Made by a program: the position numbers and the translations under genes
Source: Methylobacterium sp.
Lineage (GTDB): Bacteria > Pseudomonadota > Alphaproteobacteria > Rhizobiales > Beijerinckiaceae
Direction of reading: 5' to 3'
Length of the DNA: 64,000 nucleotides
Assembly (NCBI GenBank): GCA_020252645.1
Contig: JADCCN010000005.1
Span: 1 to 64,000, forward strand
The notes under the pieces: generated by a model
What the model saw: only the letters and a program-made list of their open reading frames with translations
Told to the model about the DNA's origin: nothing
The model's database searches: none
Shown: in pieces, positions 1-7,460 of the stretch
Numbering within the stretch: the first letter of the stretch is position 1
Layout: every line of letters begins with the position of its first letter

Positions 1-139
1 ACGCCGTAAACGTCGCCCCGCCCGTCTCGGCCAGAACCTTCGTGATCGCAGCCGTCAGTGACGTCTTCCCATGGTCAACGTGACCAATCGTGCCAATGTT
101 GCAATGCGGCTTCGAACGGTTGAACTTTTCCTTGGCCAT
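1..139 (-). CDS. tuf: Elongation factor Tu, N-terminal fragment (runs off left edge)
   Basis: Translating leftwards from the ATG at 139 gives 46 residues starting [19 protein letters not shown]. This includes the G1 GTP-binding loop GHVDHGKT at residues 19-26, diagnostic of EF-Tu. The protein delivers aminoacyl-tRNA to the ribosome as a GTP complex in the cytoplasm. Only the first 139 bases of roughly 1.2 kb are in the window. The gene is divergent from nnr with a 200-bp gap, so it has its own promoter here rather than being an inner gene of a str-type operon. In alphaproteobacteria such a free-standing tuf copy usually precedes a tRNA-Trp and secE-nusG, which would lie outside the window (inference). 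Identity is near certain. Confidence 0.97.
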   Translation of the reverse strand, partial: MAKEKFNRSKPHCNIGTIGHVDHGKTSLTAAITKVLAETGGATFTA

Positions 140-205
140 CGTGGCTTCCCTGCTGCTGGCGCGTTGAGACAGACGCGACGGAGGTTCCGGCGCAACTTGG
201 CGGGC

Positions 206-234
206 CGTTTAGGCGGGTTTCATCCGAATTTCAA
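206..234 (-). promoter_or_regulatory. Candidate sigma-70-type promoter for tuf
   Basis: On the minus strand, TTGAAA (234-229) is followed after exactly 17 bases by TAAACG (211-206). This would start transcription near 199 and leave a leader of about 60 bases before the tuf ATG at 139. The -35 is good and the -10 is a weak match. No other pair in the gap looked better. Inferred from sequence only. Confidence 0.4.
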
Positions 235-339
235 GCGCCGCGCGCGCGATTTCGCCAAGCTGCTATCCTGGTGCATCAAGCGCAGGCGCCAAGCCTCCGG
301 CCAGCCCGGCCGGTTCATGCCACCCCCAGGGAAATGCCC

Positions 340-1839
340 ATGAGCGAACAGCCGGAATTTCTCCTCACCAATGCCGATGCACGCGCGGCGGATGCCCGAG
401 CGGAAGCAGCCGGCCTCCCCGTCTCGCGCCTGATGGAGCAGGCCGGGCGGGCGATCGCCGCCTGCCTCGCGGGATCGCGCTGGAACGGCGCATCTGTCGC
501 GATTCTCTGCGGCCCCGGCAATAATGGCGGCGATGGCTATGTTGCCGCGCGCCTTCTGGCAGAGCGCGGGCATCGGGTGGAGGTTTTCTCGGATGCCGCC
601 CCGAAGGACGGCGCGGCGGCCGGGATGGCCCGCCTTTGGGCAGGGCCGGTTCACCCCCTCCCCGCCTTTGTGCCCGATGGCTGGGATGTGACCCTTGATG
701 CGCTCTACGGCTCCGGTCTCAATCGTGCGATCGAAGGGCCGGCGGCCGAGGCGATCCTTCGGCTGAATGCGGGGAATTCGCATGTCATCGCGGTCGACGT
801 GCCCTCCGGCCTCAACGGGGATTCCGGCCAGCCGACCGGGCCTGTGGTCGAGGCCGACGAGACGATCACCTTCTTCGCGGCCAGGCCGGGCCATTGGCTC
901 TGGCCGGGGCGGATGCTCTGCGGCGCCCTGCAGGTCGCCGAGATCGGCCTCGATCTCACGCATCTCGATGCCGCACCGCGTCTCTTCCGCAACACACCCG
1001 CGCTCTGGCGCAAGGCCATCCGCCCGCGTGATCCGGCCTCGCACAAATATCGCAACGGCGCGGTTCTCGTGGCGAGCGGGCCGGAATTCCGCACGGGCGC
1101 GGCACGCCTTTCCGCGCAGGCAGCACTCCATGCCGGCGCGGGCGCTGTCACGCTCTCCGGCGATCCGGCCGCCCTGCGCATCCATGCGAGCCATGTCACC
1201 GCGATCATGCTGCGCGAGGCGGCAGGCCCCTCGGATTTCGCAGGGCTGCTGGATGAGAACCGCTTCGACAGCGTGGTGATCGGCCCGGCTGCGGGCGTGG
1301 ATGAACCCACCGAAGCGCGTTTGCGTGCCCTGCTGGCGCGCCCCCTCCCCGCCGTGCTCGACGCCGATGCCCTGACGGTTCTCGCCGGAAAAAGCGAGAA
1401 TTTCCCGCACGACGGCACACCACGCCGCGTGCTGACCCCGCATGAGGGCGAGTTCGGCCGTCTCTTCGGCCAGGAACTGGCGAAGGATCCGACCTATGCG
1501 AGCCTTCCTCCGGCTCTTCAGGCTTCCAAGGTGGAGAAGGCGCGCGCCGCATCCCGTCTCTGCGGGGAAATCGTGGTCTGCAAGGGGCCGGATTCGGTCA
1601 TCGCCGCGCCGGATGGCCGCGCTGCGATCAACACCAATGCCGGGCCGGAACTCGCGACCGCCGGCAGCGGTGACGTTCTGGCCGGCATCATCGCCGCGCA
1701 TCTCGCAACCGGCATGCCCGCTTTCGAAGCGGCCTCTGCGGGCGTCTGGCTCCATGGGCATTGCGGCGCGATGTTCGGCGCAGGGCTCACGGCGGAAAGG
1801 CTGGTCGATAGGCTTCGGCCCCTTTCGGCCTATCTCTGA
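340..1839 (+). CDS. nnr: Bifunctional NAD(P)H-hydrate epimerase / ADP-dependent NAD(P)H-hydrate dehydratase
   Basis: 499 residues, the usual size for the two-domain Nnr (YjeF) protein. It repairs hydrated NADH/NADPH: the N-terminal domain interconverts the R and S hydrates and the C-terminal ribokinase-fold domain dehydrates the S form using ADP. Visible motifs are the epimerase loop GPGNNGGDGY (about residue 58), the conserved AVDVPSGLNGDSG (about 150) and the dehydratase signature NAGPELATAGSGDVLAG (about 432). The start at 340 is chosen because AGGGA lies at 328-332, 7 bases upstream; an in-frame ATG at 334 lacks this spacing, and an upstream start at 271 would add residues unlike the family. 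It is single, divergent from tuf, and followed by a repeat. No oddities. Confidence 0.93.
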   Translation: MSEQPEFLLTNADARAADARAEAAGLPVSRLMEQAGRAIAACLAGSRWNGASVAILCGPGNNGGDGYVAARLLAERGHRVEVFSDAAPKDGAAAGMARLWAGPVHPLPAFVPDGWDVTLDALYGSGLNRAIEGPAAEAILRLNAGNSHVIAVDVPSGLNGDSGQPTGPVVEADETITFFAARPGHWLWPGRMLCGALQVAEIGLDLTHLDAAPRLFRNTPALWRKAIRPRDPASHKYRNGAVLVASGPEFRTGAARLSAQAALHAGAGAVTLSGDPAALRIHASHVTAIMLREAAGPSDFAGLLDENRFDSVVIGPAAGVDEPTEARLRALLARPLPAVLDADALTVLAGKSENFPHDGTPRRVLTPHEGEFGRLFGQELAKDPTYASLPPALQASKVEKARAASRLCGEIVVCKGPDSVIAAPDGRAAINTNAGPELATAGSGDVLAGIIAAHLATGMPAFEAASAGVWLHGHCGAMFGAGLTAERLVDRLRPLSAYL

Positions 1840-1855
1840 AAACTCTTCGTTTTTC

Positions 1856-1922
1856 GCATTTTCTTGCCGCGAACCGGAAGCCATCCCCGCCTTCGCGAGG
1901 GACATGCTTCGCTTGAAAATGC
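1856..1922. repeat. Intergenic hairpin repeat, family R2
   Basis: About 67 bp bounded by GCATTTTC and GAAAATGC, which are inverted. The interior (GCGAACCGGAAGCCAT...GACATGCTTCGCTTG) recurs nearly unchanged at 22901-22969, and a shorter relative lies at 35791-35838. It looks like a small non-autonomous interspersed element of the rhizobial type. Nothing codes here. Confidence 0.75.
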
Positions 1923-1926
1923 TTTG

Positions 1927-2030
1927 GAGCACGTCTCGTTTTGATGGAATCAAAGCCGTGCTCTATCTTATTGTTTTGTCGCATGTTGCTACGCAAAACC
2001 GGTTTCCACTTTTGCGAGAGCATGCTCTAG
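1927..2030. repeat. Intergenic palindromic repeat, family R1, overlapping the mogA stop
   Basis: 104 bp from GAGCACG to CATGCTCTAG, about 90% identical by eye to 5331-5432. It contains the inverted pair GAGCACG / CGTGCTC around TTTTGAT-gga-ATCAAA, and a right end in which GAGCATGCTC is itself palindromic. The last bases CTCTAG, read leftwards, supply the TAG stop of mogA (2029-2027). Confidence 0.8.
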
Positions 2031-2560
2031 GATTTCGGCCTGAAAGCGACGATCCGCGTCGGGTCGGTTTCCAGCCGCGCGCCACCCACGAGATCAATGC
2101 CATAGGGAATGGCCGCGAAGACCGCATCGAGGCAGGTGCGGATGGCCGATGGCTTGCCCGGCAGGTTGAGGATCAGGCAGGCGCCCCGCGTGCCCGCGAT
2201 CTGCCGCGAGAGGATCGCCGTGGGCACCTCCTTCAGGCTCGCGCGGCGCATTTCCTCGCCGAACCCGTCGAGCAGGCGCTCGCAGACATCGCGCGTCGCC
2301 TCGGGCGTCACGTCGCGCGGCGCGGGTCCCGTGCCGCCGGTGGTGAGGATGAGGCTTGCGCCCTCTTCGTCCACGAGCTTGCGCATGGTCGCCGCAAGCG
2401 TCTCCCGGTCATCCGGCACGAGACGATAAAGCGGCTCCCAGGGGCTCGTGAGCACCTCGCGGAGATAGGCCTCAATGGCCGGGCCGCCCTTGTCTTCGTA
2501 TTCGCCGCGGCTCGCGCGATCCGAGCTGACGAGAATGCCGATTCTTGCTGCTTTGGTCAT
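2027..2560 (-). CDS. mogA: Molybdopterin adenylyltransferase (MogA/MoaB family)
   Basis: 177 residues, normal for MogA-type proteins. The family adenylylates molybdopterin with ATP before molybdate insertion in molybdenum-cofactor synthesis. The diagnostic TTGGTGPAPRDVTPEAT block is present (about residues 73-89), followed by the NLPGKPSAI loop (about 132-140), both part of the molybdopterin-binding site. The start ATG at 2560 has GAGGGA 4-5 bases upstream. It stands alone, and its TAG stop falls inside repeat R1. MogA and MoaB paralogues are hard to separate by eye, so the symbol is the likelier of two. Its product would feed molybdoenzymes that also need the modABC system at 54-56 kb. Confidence 0.85.
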   Translation of the reverse strand: MTKAARIGILVSSDRASRGEYEDKGGPAIEAYLREVLTSPWEPLYRLVPDDRETLAATMRKLVDEEGASLILTTGGTGPAPRDVTPEATRDVCERLLDGFGEEMRRASLKEVPTAILSRQIAGTRGACLILNLPGKPSAIRTCLDAVFAAIPYGIDLVGGARLETDPTRIVAFRPKS

Positions 2561-2616
2561 GGTATCCCTCGTGCCTTCTCCCTAGCTGGAAAGCGCGCGG
2601 GCGTCACCCGGGACGA

Positions 2617-3285
2617 TCAGCCATCCTTGCCGATCCGCACGATCGAGAAGCAGCCGAAGGGTCCGCCGGGAATGCGCAGGATGTTCGAAAGATCAGGCTT
2701 GCCGGCAGCCCAGTCGGTCACGCGCTCGAAGGGAAAATCCGGGCGCAGGCCGAGATGGTGCATCAGCGGCGCGGCGCAGGTTTCCAGCGCGGCCAGCGCC
2801 CGGTTCTGCGAACGGAAATGGTTGAGGAGAAACAGCGCCCCGCCCGGCCTGAGCACGCGACAGGCTTCGTCGAGCACCTTCTCCGGGTTCGGCACGAGCG
2901 TGATCAGGAACTGTGCGACCACGGCATCGAAATGCTGCCCGGGAAAGCCGAGGGCTTCGGCATCCATCACCGCCAAATCCGCGATGCGCGCCCGCGTGCC
3001 GGCTTCGGCGCGGGTTTTCGCCCGCGCGATCATGGCCTCGGAGGCGTCGATGCCGGTCACCACCATGTCGGAATCATAATCGCCAAGGCTGAGCCCGGTG
3101 CCGACCCCGATCTCCAGCACGTCACGGCCAGCCATGGAGGCGAGCGCGACGAGCCGCTTGCGTGATGGTGCGAAAAGCCCGCCGCAAACCAGATCATAGA
3201 ACGGCGCCCATGCCTGATAGGCGCGCTGCATGATGCCGCGATCGGGGTCGCGGCTGTCGACGGAGAAAGAGGAGGAATCGGCCAT
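2617..3285 (-). CDS. pmtA: SAM-dependent methyltransferase, PmtA-type phosphatidylethanolamine N-methyltransferase
   Basis: 222 residues from the ATG at 3285. Upstream in-frame starts (3348, 3309) would run into the intergenic promoter region. The class I SAM-binding motif DVLEIGVGTG is at residues 55-64, and the acidic GIDASEAMI that contacts the adenosine ribose follows. The N-terminal YQAWAPFYDLV with SRKRL matches rhizobial/Rhodobacter PmtA, which converts phosphatidylethanolamine stepwise to phosphatidylcholine at the membrane. It is divergent from a plcP-agt pair, which supports a lipid role. A UbiE-like methyltransferase with another substrate remains possible. A Pho-box-like sequence lies 23 bases upstream of the start. 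Confidence 0.7.
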   Translation of the reverse strand: MADSSSFSVDSRDPDRGIMQRAYQAWAPFYDLVCGGLFAPSRKRLVALASMAGRDVLEIGVGTGLSLGDYDSDMVVTGIDASEAMIARAKTRAEAGTRARIADLAVMDAEALGFPGQHFDAVVAQFLITLVPNPEKVLDEACRVLRPGGALFLLNHFRSQNRALAALETCAAPLMHHLGLRPDFPFERVTDWAAGKPDLSNILRIPGGPFGCFSIVRIGKDG

Positions 3286-3307
3286 GGGCACCCCATGACT
3301 CCGCCGC

Positions 3308-3325
3308 ATGACGTCGCAGTGACAA
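3308..3325 (-). promoter_or_regulatory. Pho-box-like PhoB binding site between pmtA and plcP
   Basis: On the minus strand the sequence reads TTGTCACTGCGACGTCAT: two 7-base half-sites at the 11-base period of PhoB boxes (consensus CTGTCAT-N4-CTGTCAT), with 5 of 7 matches in each half. It sits in the 98-bp gap between pmtA and plcP, genes of a kind known to be phosphate-regulated in other alphaproteobacteria. The match is moderate and the role is inferred. Confidence 0.4.
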
Positions 3326-3383
3326 CGAACGCTACCGAAATGTCGCAAAAAGCTGTTATGGATTTTTTTTGAAGGAGAGCAGA

Positions 3384-4190
3384 ATGCCCGAACCAGAAGC
3401 GACCCGGCTCCGAGCCTTGTTCCTGTCCGATCTGCATCTCGGCACGACGGGTTGCCAGGCGAGGATGCTTCTCGAATTCCTGCGCCGCTATGATGCCGAC
3501 ACGATCTATCTCGTCGGCGACATCGTTGATGGCTGGCGACTGAAGTCCGGCTGGTATTGGCCGCAGGAACAGAATGACGTGGTGCAGAAGCTCCTGCACA
3601 AGGCGCGCAAGGGCGCGCGGCTCATCTACATCCCCGGCAATCACGACGAATTCCTGCGCGATTATCTCGGCCTCGCTTTCGGCGAGATCCAGATCGCGCA
3701 ACGCGCCTTCCATGAAGGCGCGGACGGGCAACGCTACCTCGTGCTGCACGGCGACGAATTCGACGTGGTCGTGGCCCATGCCCGCTGGCTCGCGCTGCTG
3801 GGCGATTGGGGCTACGAATTCGCGCTCCGCAGCAACCGCATCGTCAATGTGGTGCGCCGCCGCCTCGGCCTGCCTTACTGGTCGCTCTCGGCCTGGGCGA
3901 AGCTGAAGGTGAAGAGCGCAGTGAATTACATTGGCAATTTTGAACATTTTCTCGCCAATGAAGCCCGTGACAACGACGCCGCCGGTGTGATCTGCGGACA
4001 TATCCACCACGCCGTTGACCGGATGATCGAGGGAGTGCGCTACATGAATTGCGGGGATTGGGTGGAGAGCTGCACTGCTCTCACCGAGGATTACGACGGA
4101 ACCTTTCGCATCATCCGGTTCGCGGAAGATTTGCGCGCCGAAAGCCTCGCAACCGCCCGGGCCTCGTCCGGCCTGCAGCAGGCCGCCTGA
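3384..4190 (+). CDS. plcP: Calcineurin-like phosphoesterase, PlcP-type phospholipase C
   Basis: 268 residues. All metallophosphatase motifs are visible: SDLHLG (D16, H18), GDIVDGW, GNHDE, HGDEFD and GHIHHA. Long uninterrupted similarity in type to the UDP-2,3-diacylglucosamine pyrophosphatase superfamily is expected. However, the partner glycosyltransferase and the PmtA neighbour point to the PlcP branch, which removes phosphate headgroups from phospholipids to give diacylglycerol during phosphate starvation (known for Sinorhizobium and marine alphaproteobacteria). The start at 3384 has AAGGAG 6 bases upstream; an upstream TTG at 3369 is less likely. Its stop overlaps the next ATG by one base (TGATG), so the two genes are translationally coupled. 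Confidence 0.78.
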   Translation: MPEPEATRLRALFLSDLHLGTTGCQARMLLEFLRRYDADTIYLVGDIVDGWRLKSGWYWPQEQNDVVQKLLHKARKGARLIYIPGNHDEFLRDYLGLAFGEIQIAQRAFHEGADGQRYLVLHGDEFDVVVAHARWLALLGDWGYEFALRSNRIVNVVRRRLGLPYWSLSAWAKLKVKSAVNYIGNFEHFLANEARDNDAAGVICGHIHHAVDRMIEGVRYMNCGDWVESCTALTEDYDGTFRIIRFAEDLRAESLATARASSGLQQAA

Positions 4191-5227
4191 TGCGCGTGCT
4201 CGTCGCCTCCGATGCCTGGGAACCGCAGATCAATGGCGTGGTCCGCACGCTGGAGAAGCTGCGTGACATCGGCCCTTCCCTCGGGCTCGAACTCGCCTTC
4301 GTGACGCCCGACCAGTTCCGCAGCATACCGATGCCCGGCTACCCGGAAATCCGCCTTGCGATGGCGGGAGCGGGCGGGCTTGAAGCGGCCTTCCGGCGCA
4401 TCCGGCCCGAGATCATCCATATCGCGACCGAAGGACCAATCGGGCTTGCGGCGCGCAAGGTGGCCCTGAAGCAGAACCTGCCGCTGACCACCAGCTATCA
4501 CACCCGCTTTCCCGAATATCTGCGCGCTCGCCTGCCCGTGCCGCTTGGCGCGAGCTATGCCGCCCTGCGCTGGTTTCACAACGCGTCCGATGGCATTTTC
4601 GTCGCCACGCAATCCCTCGACGACGATCTCCGGGCGCGGGGTTTCCAGCCGCTCATGCGATGGTCGCGCGGGGTGGATCTCGATCTTTATGCGCCGCGCA
4701 GTGAATCACGGGTGGAATGGAAGCGGCCGGTGTTCCTCAATGTGGGCCGAGTGGCGGTGGAGAAGAACCTCGCGGCCTTCCTCTCGCTCGATCTGCCCGG
4801 CACGAAGGTGATTGTCGGCGATGGTCCCCAGCGCGCCGAGCTTGAGACACGTTTCCCGGATGCGATCTTCCTTGGTGCGAAAACCGGGGCGGAACTCGCC
4901 GAAATCTACCGGCAGGCCGATGTCTTCGTCTTCCCGAGCCAGACCGACACGTTCGGCGTTGTGCTGCTGGAAGCCCTCGCCTCCGGCCTGCCCGTGGCGG
5001 CCTATCCGGTGATGGGCCCTGTGGATGTTGTCGGCGGCACGCGCGCTGGCGTGCTCGACTGGGACCTGCGCCTTGCGGCACAGGCTGCGCTCGCGATCCC
5101 GCCCGAGACCTGCGTGGCGCTGGCCCAGAGTTACAGCTGGGCCACGAGCATCGCACAGTTCCGGGATAACCTTCACGCGGCGATCGACCAGAAGGCAGGC
5201 AAGAAGGCGGTTTTGCGCGCGGCCTAG
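4190..5227 (+). CDS. agt: GT4-family glycosyltransferase, likely diacylglycerol glycosyltransferase (Agt-like)
   Basis: 345 residues from the ATG at 4190. The N-terminal Rossmann start MRVLVASDAWEPQINGVVRT is typical of the alpha-mannosyl/SqdX-like GT4 group. Later features are TEGPIGLAARK, YHTRFPEY, the donor-binding NVGRVAVEKN, and the C-terminal E-x7-E block FPSQTDTFGVVLLEALASG. In known plcP-agt operons the enzyme glycosylates the diacylglycerol released by PlcP to make a phosphorus-free glycolipid; here that is inferred from the operon. The sugar donor cannot be read from the sequence. It overlaps plcP by one base. The TAG stop is part of a CTAGAGCATG repeat end (5224-5233). Confidence 0.75.
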   Translation: MRVLVASDAWEPQINGVVRTLEKLRDIGPSLGLELAFVTPDQFRSIPMPGYPEIRLAMAGAGGLEAAFRRIRPEIIHIATEGPIGLAARKVALKQNLPLTTSYHTRFPEYLRARLPVPLGASYAALRWFHNASDGIFVATQSLDDDLRARGFQPLMRWSRGVDLDLYAPRSESRVEWKRPVFLNVGRVAVEKNLAAFLSLDLPGTKVIVGDGPQRAELETRFPDAIFLGAKTGAELAEIYRQADVFVFPSQTDTFGVVLLEALASGLPVAAYPVMGPVDVVGGTRAGVLDWDLRLAAQAALAIPPETCVALAQSYSWATSIAQFRDNLHAAIDQKAGKKAVLRAA

Positions 5228-5330
5228 AGCATGCTGTGAAAAAGTGGAATTCGGTTTTTCACAAAAAAGCATGCGATAATAATAAGATAAGAGCATGATG
5301 TGCTTCCGTCTGAACACATCATGCTCTAGA
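5225..5330. repeat. Intergenic palindromic repeat array, first unit (R1-related)
   Basis: Begins with TAGAGCATGC and ends with ATGCTCTAGA. It contains two hairpins: GCATGCTGTGAAAAA pairing with TTTTTCACA...GCATGC, and GAGCATGATGT pairing with ACACATCATGCTC (5292-5327). The first bases provide the agt stop codon. It could also act as a bidirectional transcription barrier between agt and the convergent flavoprotein gene; there is no clear U-tract. Confidence 0.7.
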
Positions 5331-5432
5331 GCACGCCTCGTTTTGATGGAATCAAAACCGTGCTCTATCTTATTGTTTTGTCGCATGTTGTTACGCAAAA
5401 CCGGTATCCACTTCTGCAAGAGCATGCTCTAG
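5331..5432. repeat. Intergenic palindromic repeat, family R1, overlapping the flavoprotein stop
   Basis: 102 bp, nearly the same as 1927-2030. It has the inverted GAGCACG / CGTGCTC arms with inner TTTTGAT-gga-ATCAAAA, and ends CATGCTCTAG. As at mogA, the terminal CTCTAG read leftwards supplies a TAG stop (5431-5429), here for the FAD-dependent oxidoreductase. Confidence 0.8.
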
Positions 5433-6826
5433 CTCTTGCGCCCCCGCGCGATCGCTTCGCCCGCGATCCCGCCAAGCGCGACGGCCGTGAGCAGGCCGTT
5501 GCCGGAGAGGTACCCCGAGGCATCCGGGCCGGAAACGCCGCAGGCCGCCCCGCCCGCCGCGTAAAGGCCGGGAATGGGAAGGCCATTCTCGCGAAGCACC
5601 TGCGCCTCGGCATTCACCGCCAGCCCGCCCTGCGTATGGAACAGCGCGCCTTCCACCCGCACGGCGCAAAAGGGCGCCGTGAGCCTCGGAACACCTGCGA
5701 AATTGCGCCCGAACATGTCGCATCCCCCGGCGACCTTGAGGGCATCCACCTCGGCCATGGTCGCTTCGAGCGCCGCGACCTCGAGGCCGAGCTTGCCCGC
5801 CAGTTCCGACCAGCTCCCGGCCGAAACCAGCGCGCCTTGGGTCTCGGCGAGGCGGAAATCCTCGAATTGCCGGGCGATTGCAGCGATACGGTCGTCGAAA
5901 ATGGAACAGGCCACGCCGCCGGGCTGACCCGCGACGCGCGCAGCCTGCTCGGAATAGCCCTCGGCTTCGTTCGAAAAGCGTTGGCCATCGCGATTGACCT
6001 GCACGCCGCCCTCGGTGATCGTGGCCCAGGTGATCAGGATGCCATGAGGATGCGCCACGGAGCCATGGCCCTGGTGGCCCGAAAGATCACGTGTTGCCGC
6101 GCCCAGCGCCTCGCCCCAGAGCAAAGCATCCCCCTGATTGCCCGGATGGCCGAAATAGAGCGCGCCCCCGAGCGAGGGGATGTGCTTTGCCACGAGTGCG
6201 GGGTTGCCGCCATACCCGTTGCAGGCCAGCAGGATCGCCCCCGCGCCGATGCTCTCGCGCGAGCCATCGGGCCGGGTGATCGTCACGCCCGCGGGCCGCC
6301 CTGTCCCGTCCACATGCAGCGTCTCGGCCCGCGCCTCTGTGACGATCGCGATGCCCGCTTCCTCCGCCGCGTGACGAAGGCGATCGATGAGTTCGCGGCC
6401 GGAACGCGAGGCAAGGCCATGCATCCGCGCCGCGCTGTGGCCCGGATAGCGGAAATTCTCGATGACCGAGAAGGCGAGGCCATGCTTTTCCGCCAGCCAT
6501 TCGAGCCGCGGGCCGATTGCGCGCGCGACAGCCTCGGCCAGAATCGGTTCGGCCTTGCCCTTGGCCTTGGCTTGAATGTCCCGGGCAAAGAGTTCCGGAC
6601 TATCCGCGATGCCGGCAGCCGCCTGCCAGCGCGTGCCCGCCGCCGGGATCAGCCCTGCGGAAAGCGCCGTGGAGCCCGAAGGCAAGGCATCGCGCTCGAT
6701 GACCAGAGGGTCGAGCCCCGCTTCAGCCGCCACAAGCGCCGCGACGAGCCCTGCCGCACCCGCGCCGATGATCACCAGCCGCGTCTCGAGATCGAAAGTT
6801 TCCAGCACCGGCGCGACGCGCGTCAT
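5429..6826 (-). CDS. FAD-dependent oxidoreductase, fumarate-reductase/3-ketosteroid-dehydrogenase-type flavoprotein
   Basis: 465 residues. The N-terminal dinucleotide-binding fold VIIGAGAAGLVAAL is followed by an acidic IER (about residues 18-44). The C-terminal FAD-binding segment ends GLYAAGGAACGVSGPDASGYLSGNGLLTAVALGGIAG, typical of the FAD_binding_2 family. Such enzymes reduce or oxidise C=C bonds next to a carbonyl or carboxylate; the substrate here is unknown. There is no signal peptide or heme-binding CxxCH, so it is cytoplasmic. The ATG overlaps the stop of the preceding isochorismatase-fold gene by 4 bases (ATGA), so the two form one unit. The TAG stop lies in repeat R1. Placement beside hyuAB suggests a role in the same catabolic island, but a 200-bp repeat block separates them. 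Confidence 0.8.
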   Translation of the reverse strand: MTRVAPVLETFDLETRLVIIGAGAAGLVAALVAAEAGLDPLVIERDALPSGSTALSAGLIPAAGTRWQAAAGIADSPELFARDIQAKAKGKAEPILAEAVARAIGPRLEWLAEKHGLAFSVIENFRYPGHSAARMHGLASRSGRELIDRLRHAAEEAGIAIVTEARAETLHVDGTGRPAGVTITRPDGSRESIGAGAILLACNGYGGNPALVAKHIPSLGGALYFGHPGNQGDALLWGEALGAATRDLSGHQGHGSVAHPHGILITWATITEGGVQVNRDGQRFSNEAEGYSEQAARVAGQPGGVACSIFDDRIAAIARQFEDFRLAETQGALVSAGSWSELAGKLGLEVAALEATMAEVDALKVAGGCDMFGRNFAGVPRLTAPFCAVRVEGALFHTQGGLAVNAEAQVLRENGLPIPGLYAAGGAACGVSGPDASGYLSGNGLLTAVALGGIAGEAIARGRKS

Positions 6827-7431
6827 GCCCCCATCTCCGCCATCACCTCCAGGATCGTGCGGATGCGCGCCACGGGCTTCAGCCCGGCGATGGCCTCGGC
6901 GTGAGTGGCGGGAGAAAACGCCGCGGAGCCATCATCAAGCACCGTCACGCCGAGATCGCGCACATGCGCATCGCGCACGCTGGAGGCGACCCCGCCATTC
7001 GTGACGATGCCGCCGACCACGAGATGCTCGATGCCGGTCTTGCGCAAGAGCCATTCCAGACGCGTCATGTAGAAGGCCGAATAGGCGATCTTCTCGACGC
7101 TCATCTCAATGGGTTGCAGTTCATCCACCACCGCCTGGCCCCAGCTTCCCGGCGCGAAATCGCCACGCTTCAGGAAGGGCCGCAACGCCTTCAGATGCGG
7201 CGAGATGAGCGGTTCGCCGCCCCGCCCCGGCACGAGCGTGAAGAGTGTCGCGAGGATGGGCACGCCTTTCGCGCGCGCCTTCGCCACCAGCGGCTGGAGG
7301 CGCGCGGGGAGCGCCGCGATCTGTGCCGCGCCCTGCCCGCCCCGCGCATAGGCGCCATCGGGATGGATGAAATCATTCTGCAGGTCGACCAGCAGGATCG
7401 CGGTCTTCGACCAATCCGGGGTTTCGGCCAT
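6823..7431 (-). CDS. Isochorismatase-fold hydrolase lacking the usual nucleophilic cysteine
   Basis: 202 residues from the ATG at 7431 (GGAGAAGG upstream; an earlier start at 7449 is possible). The catalytic Asp is seen in ILLVDLQNDF and the Lys in EKIAYSAFYMT. The loop that normally carries the nucleophile (TNVCVESTARDA in amidohydrolase members) reads VTNGGVASSVRDA, so Cys is replaced by Gly. A Gly at this place is known in true isochorismatase/vinyl-ether hydrolases such as PhzD. The protein therefore probably does not act as a Cys-amidase of the nicotinamidase/RutB/maleamate type, although annotation pipelines would call it a cysteine hydrolase. It is translationally coupled to the flavoprotein downstream. 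Confidence 0.8.
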   Translation of the reverse strand: MAETPDWSKTAILLVDLQNDFIHPDGAYARGGQGAAQIAALPARLQPLVAKARAKGVPILATLFTLVPGRGGEPLISPHLKALRPFLKRGDFAPGSWGQAVVDELQPIEMSVEKIAYSAFYMTRLEWLLRKTGIEHLVVGGIVTNGGVASSVRDAHVRDLGVTVLDDGSAAFSPATHAEAIAGLKPVARIRTILEVMAEMGA

Positions 7432-7460
7432 CACGCCTTCTCCAGTCACGCCCTCTCCAG

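Noticed and set aside
220-1953. 577-codon open frame opposite nnr
   Set aside because: Runs antisense to a well-supported gene; its Arg/Gly/Ala/Pro-rich product is the usual shadow in high-GC DNA.
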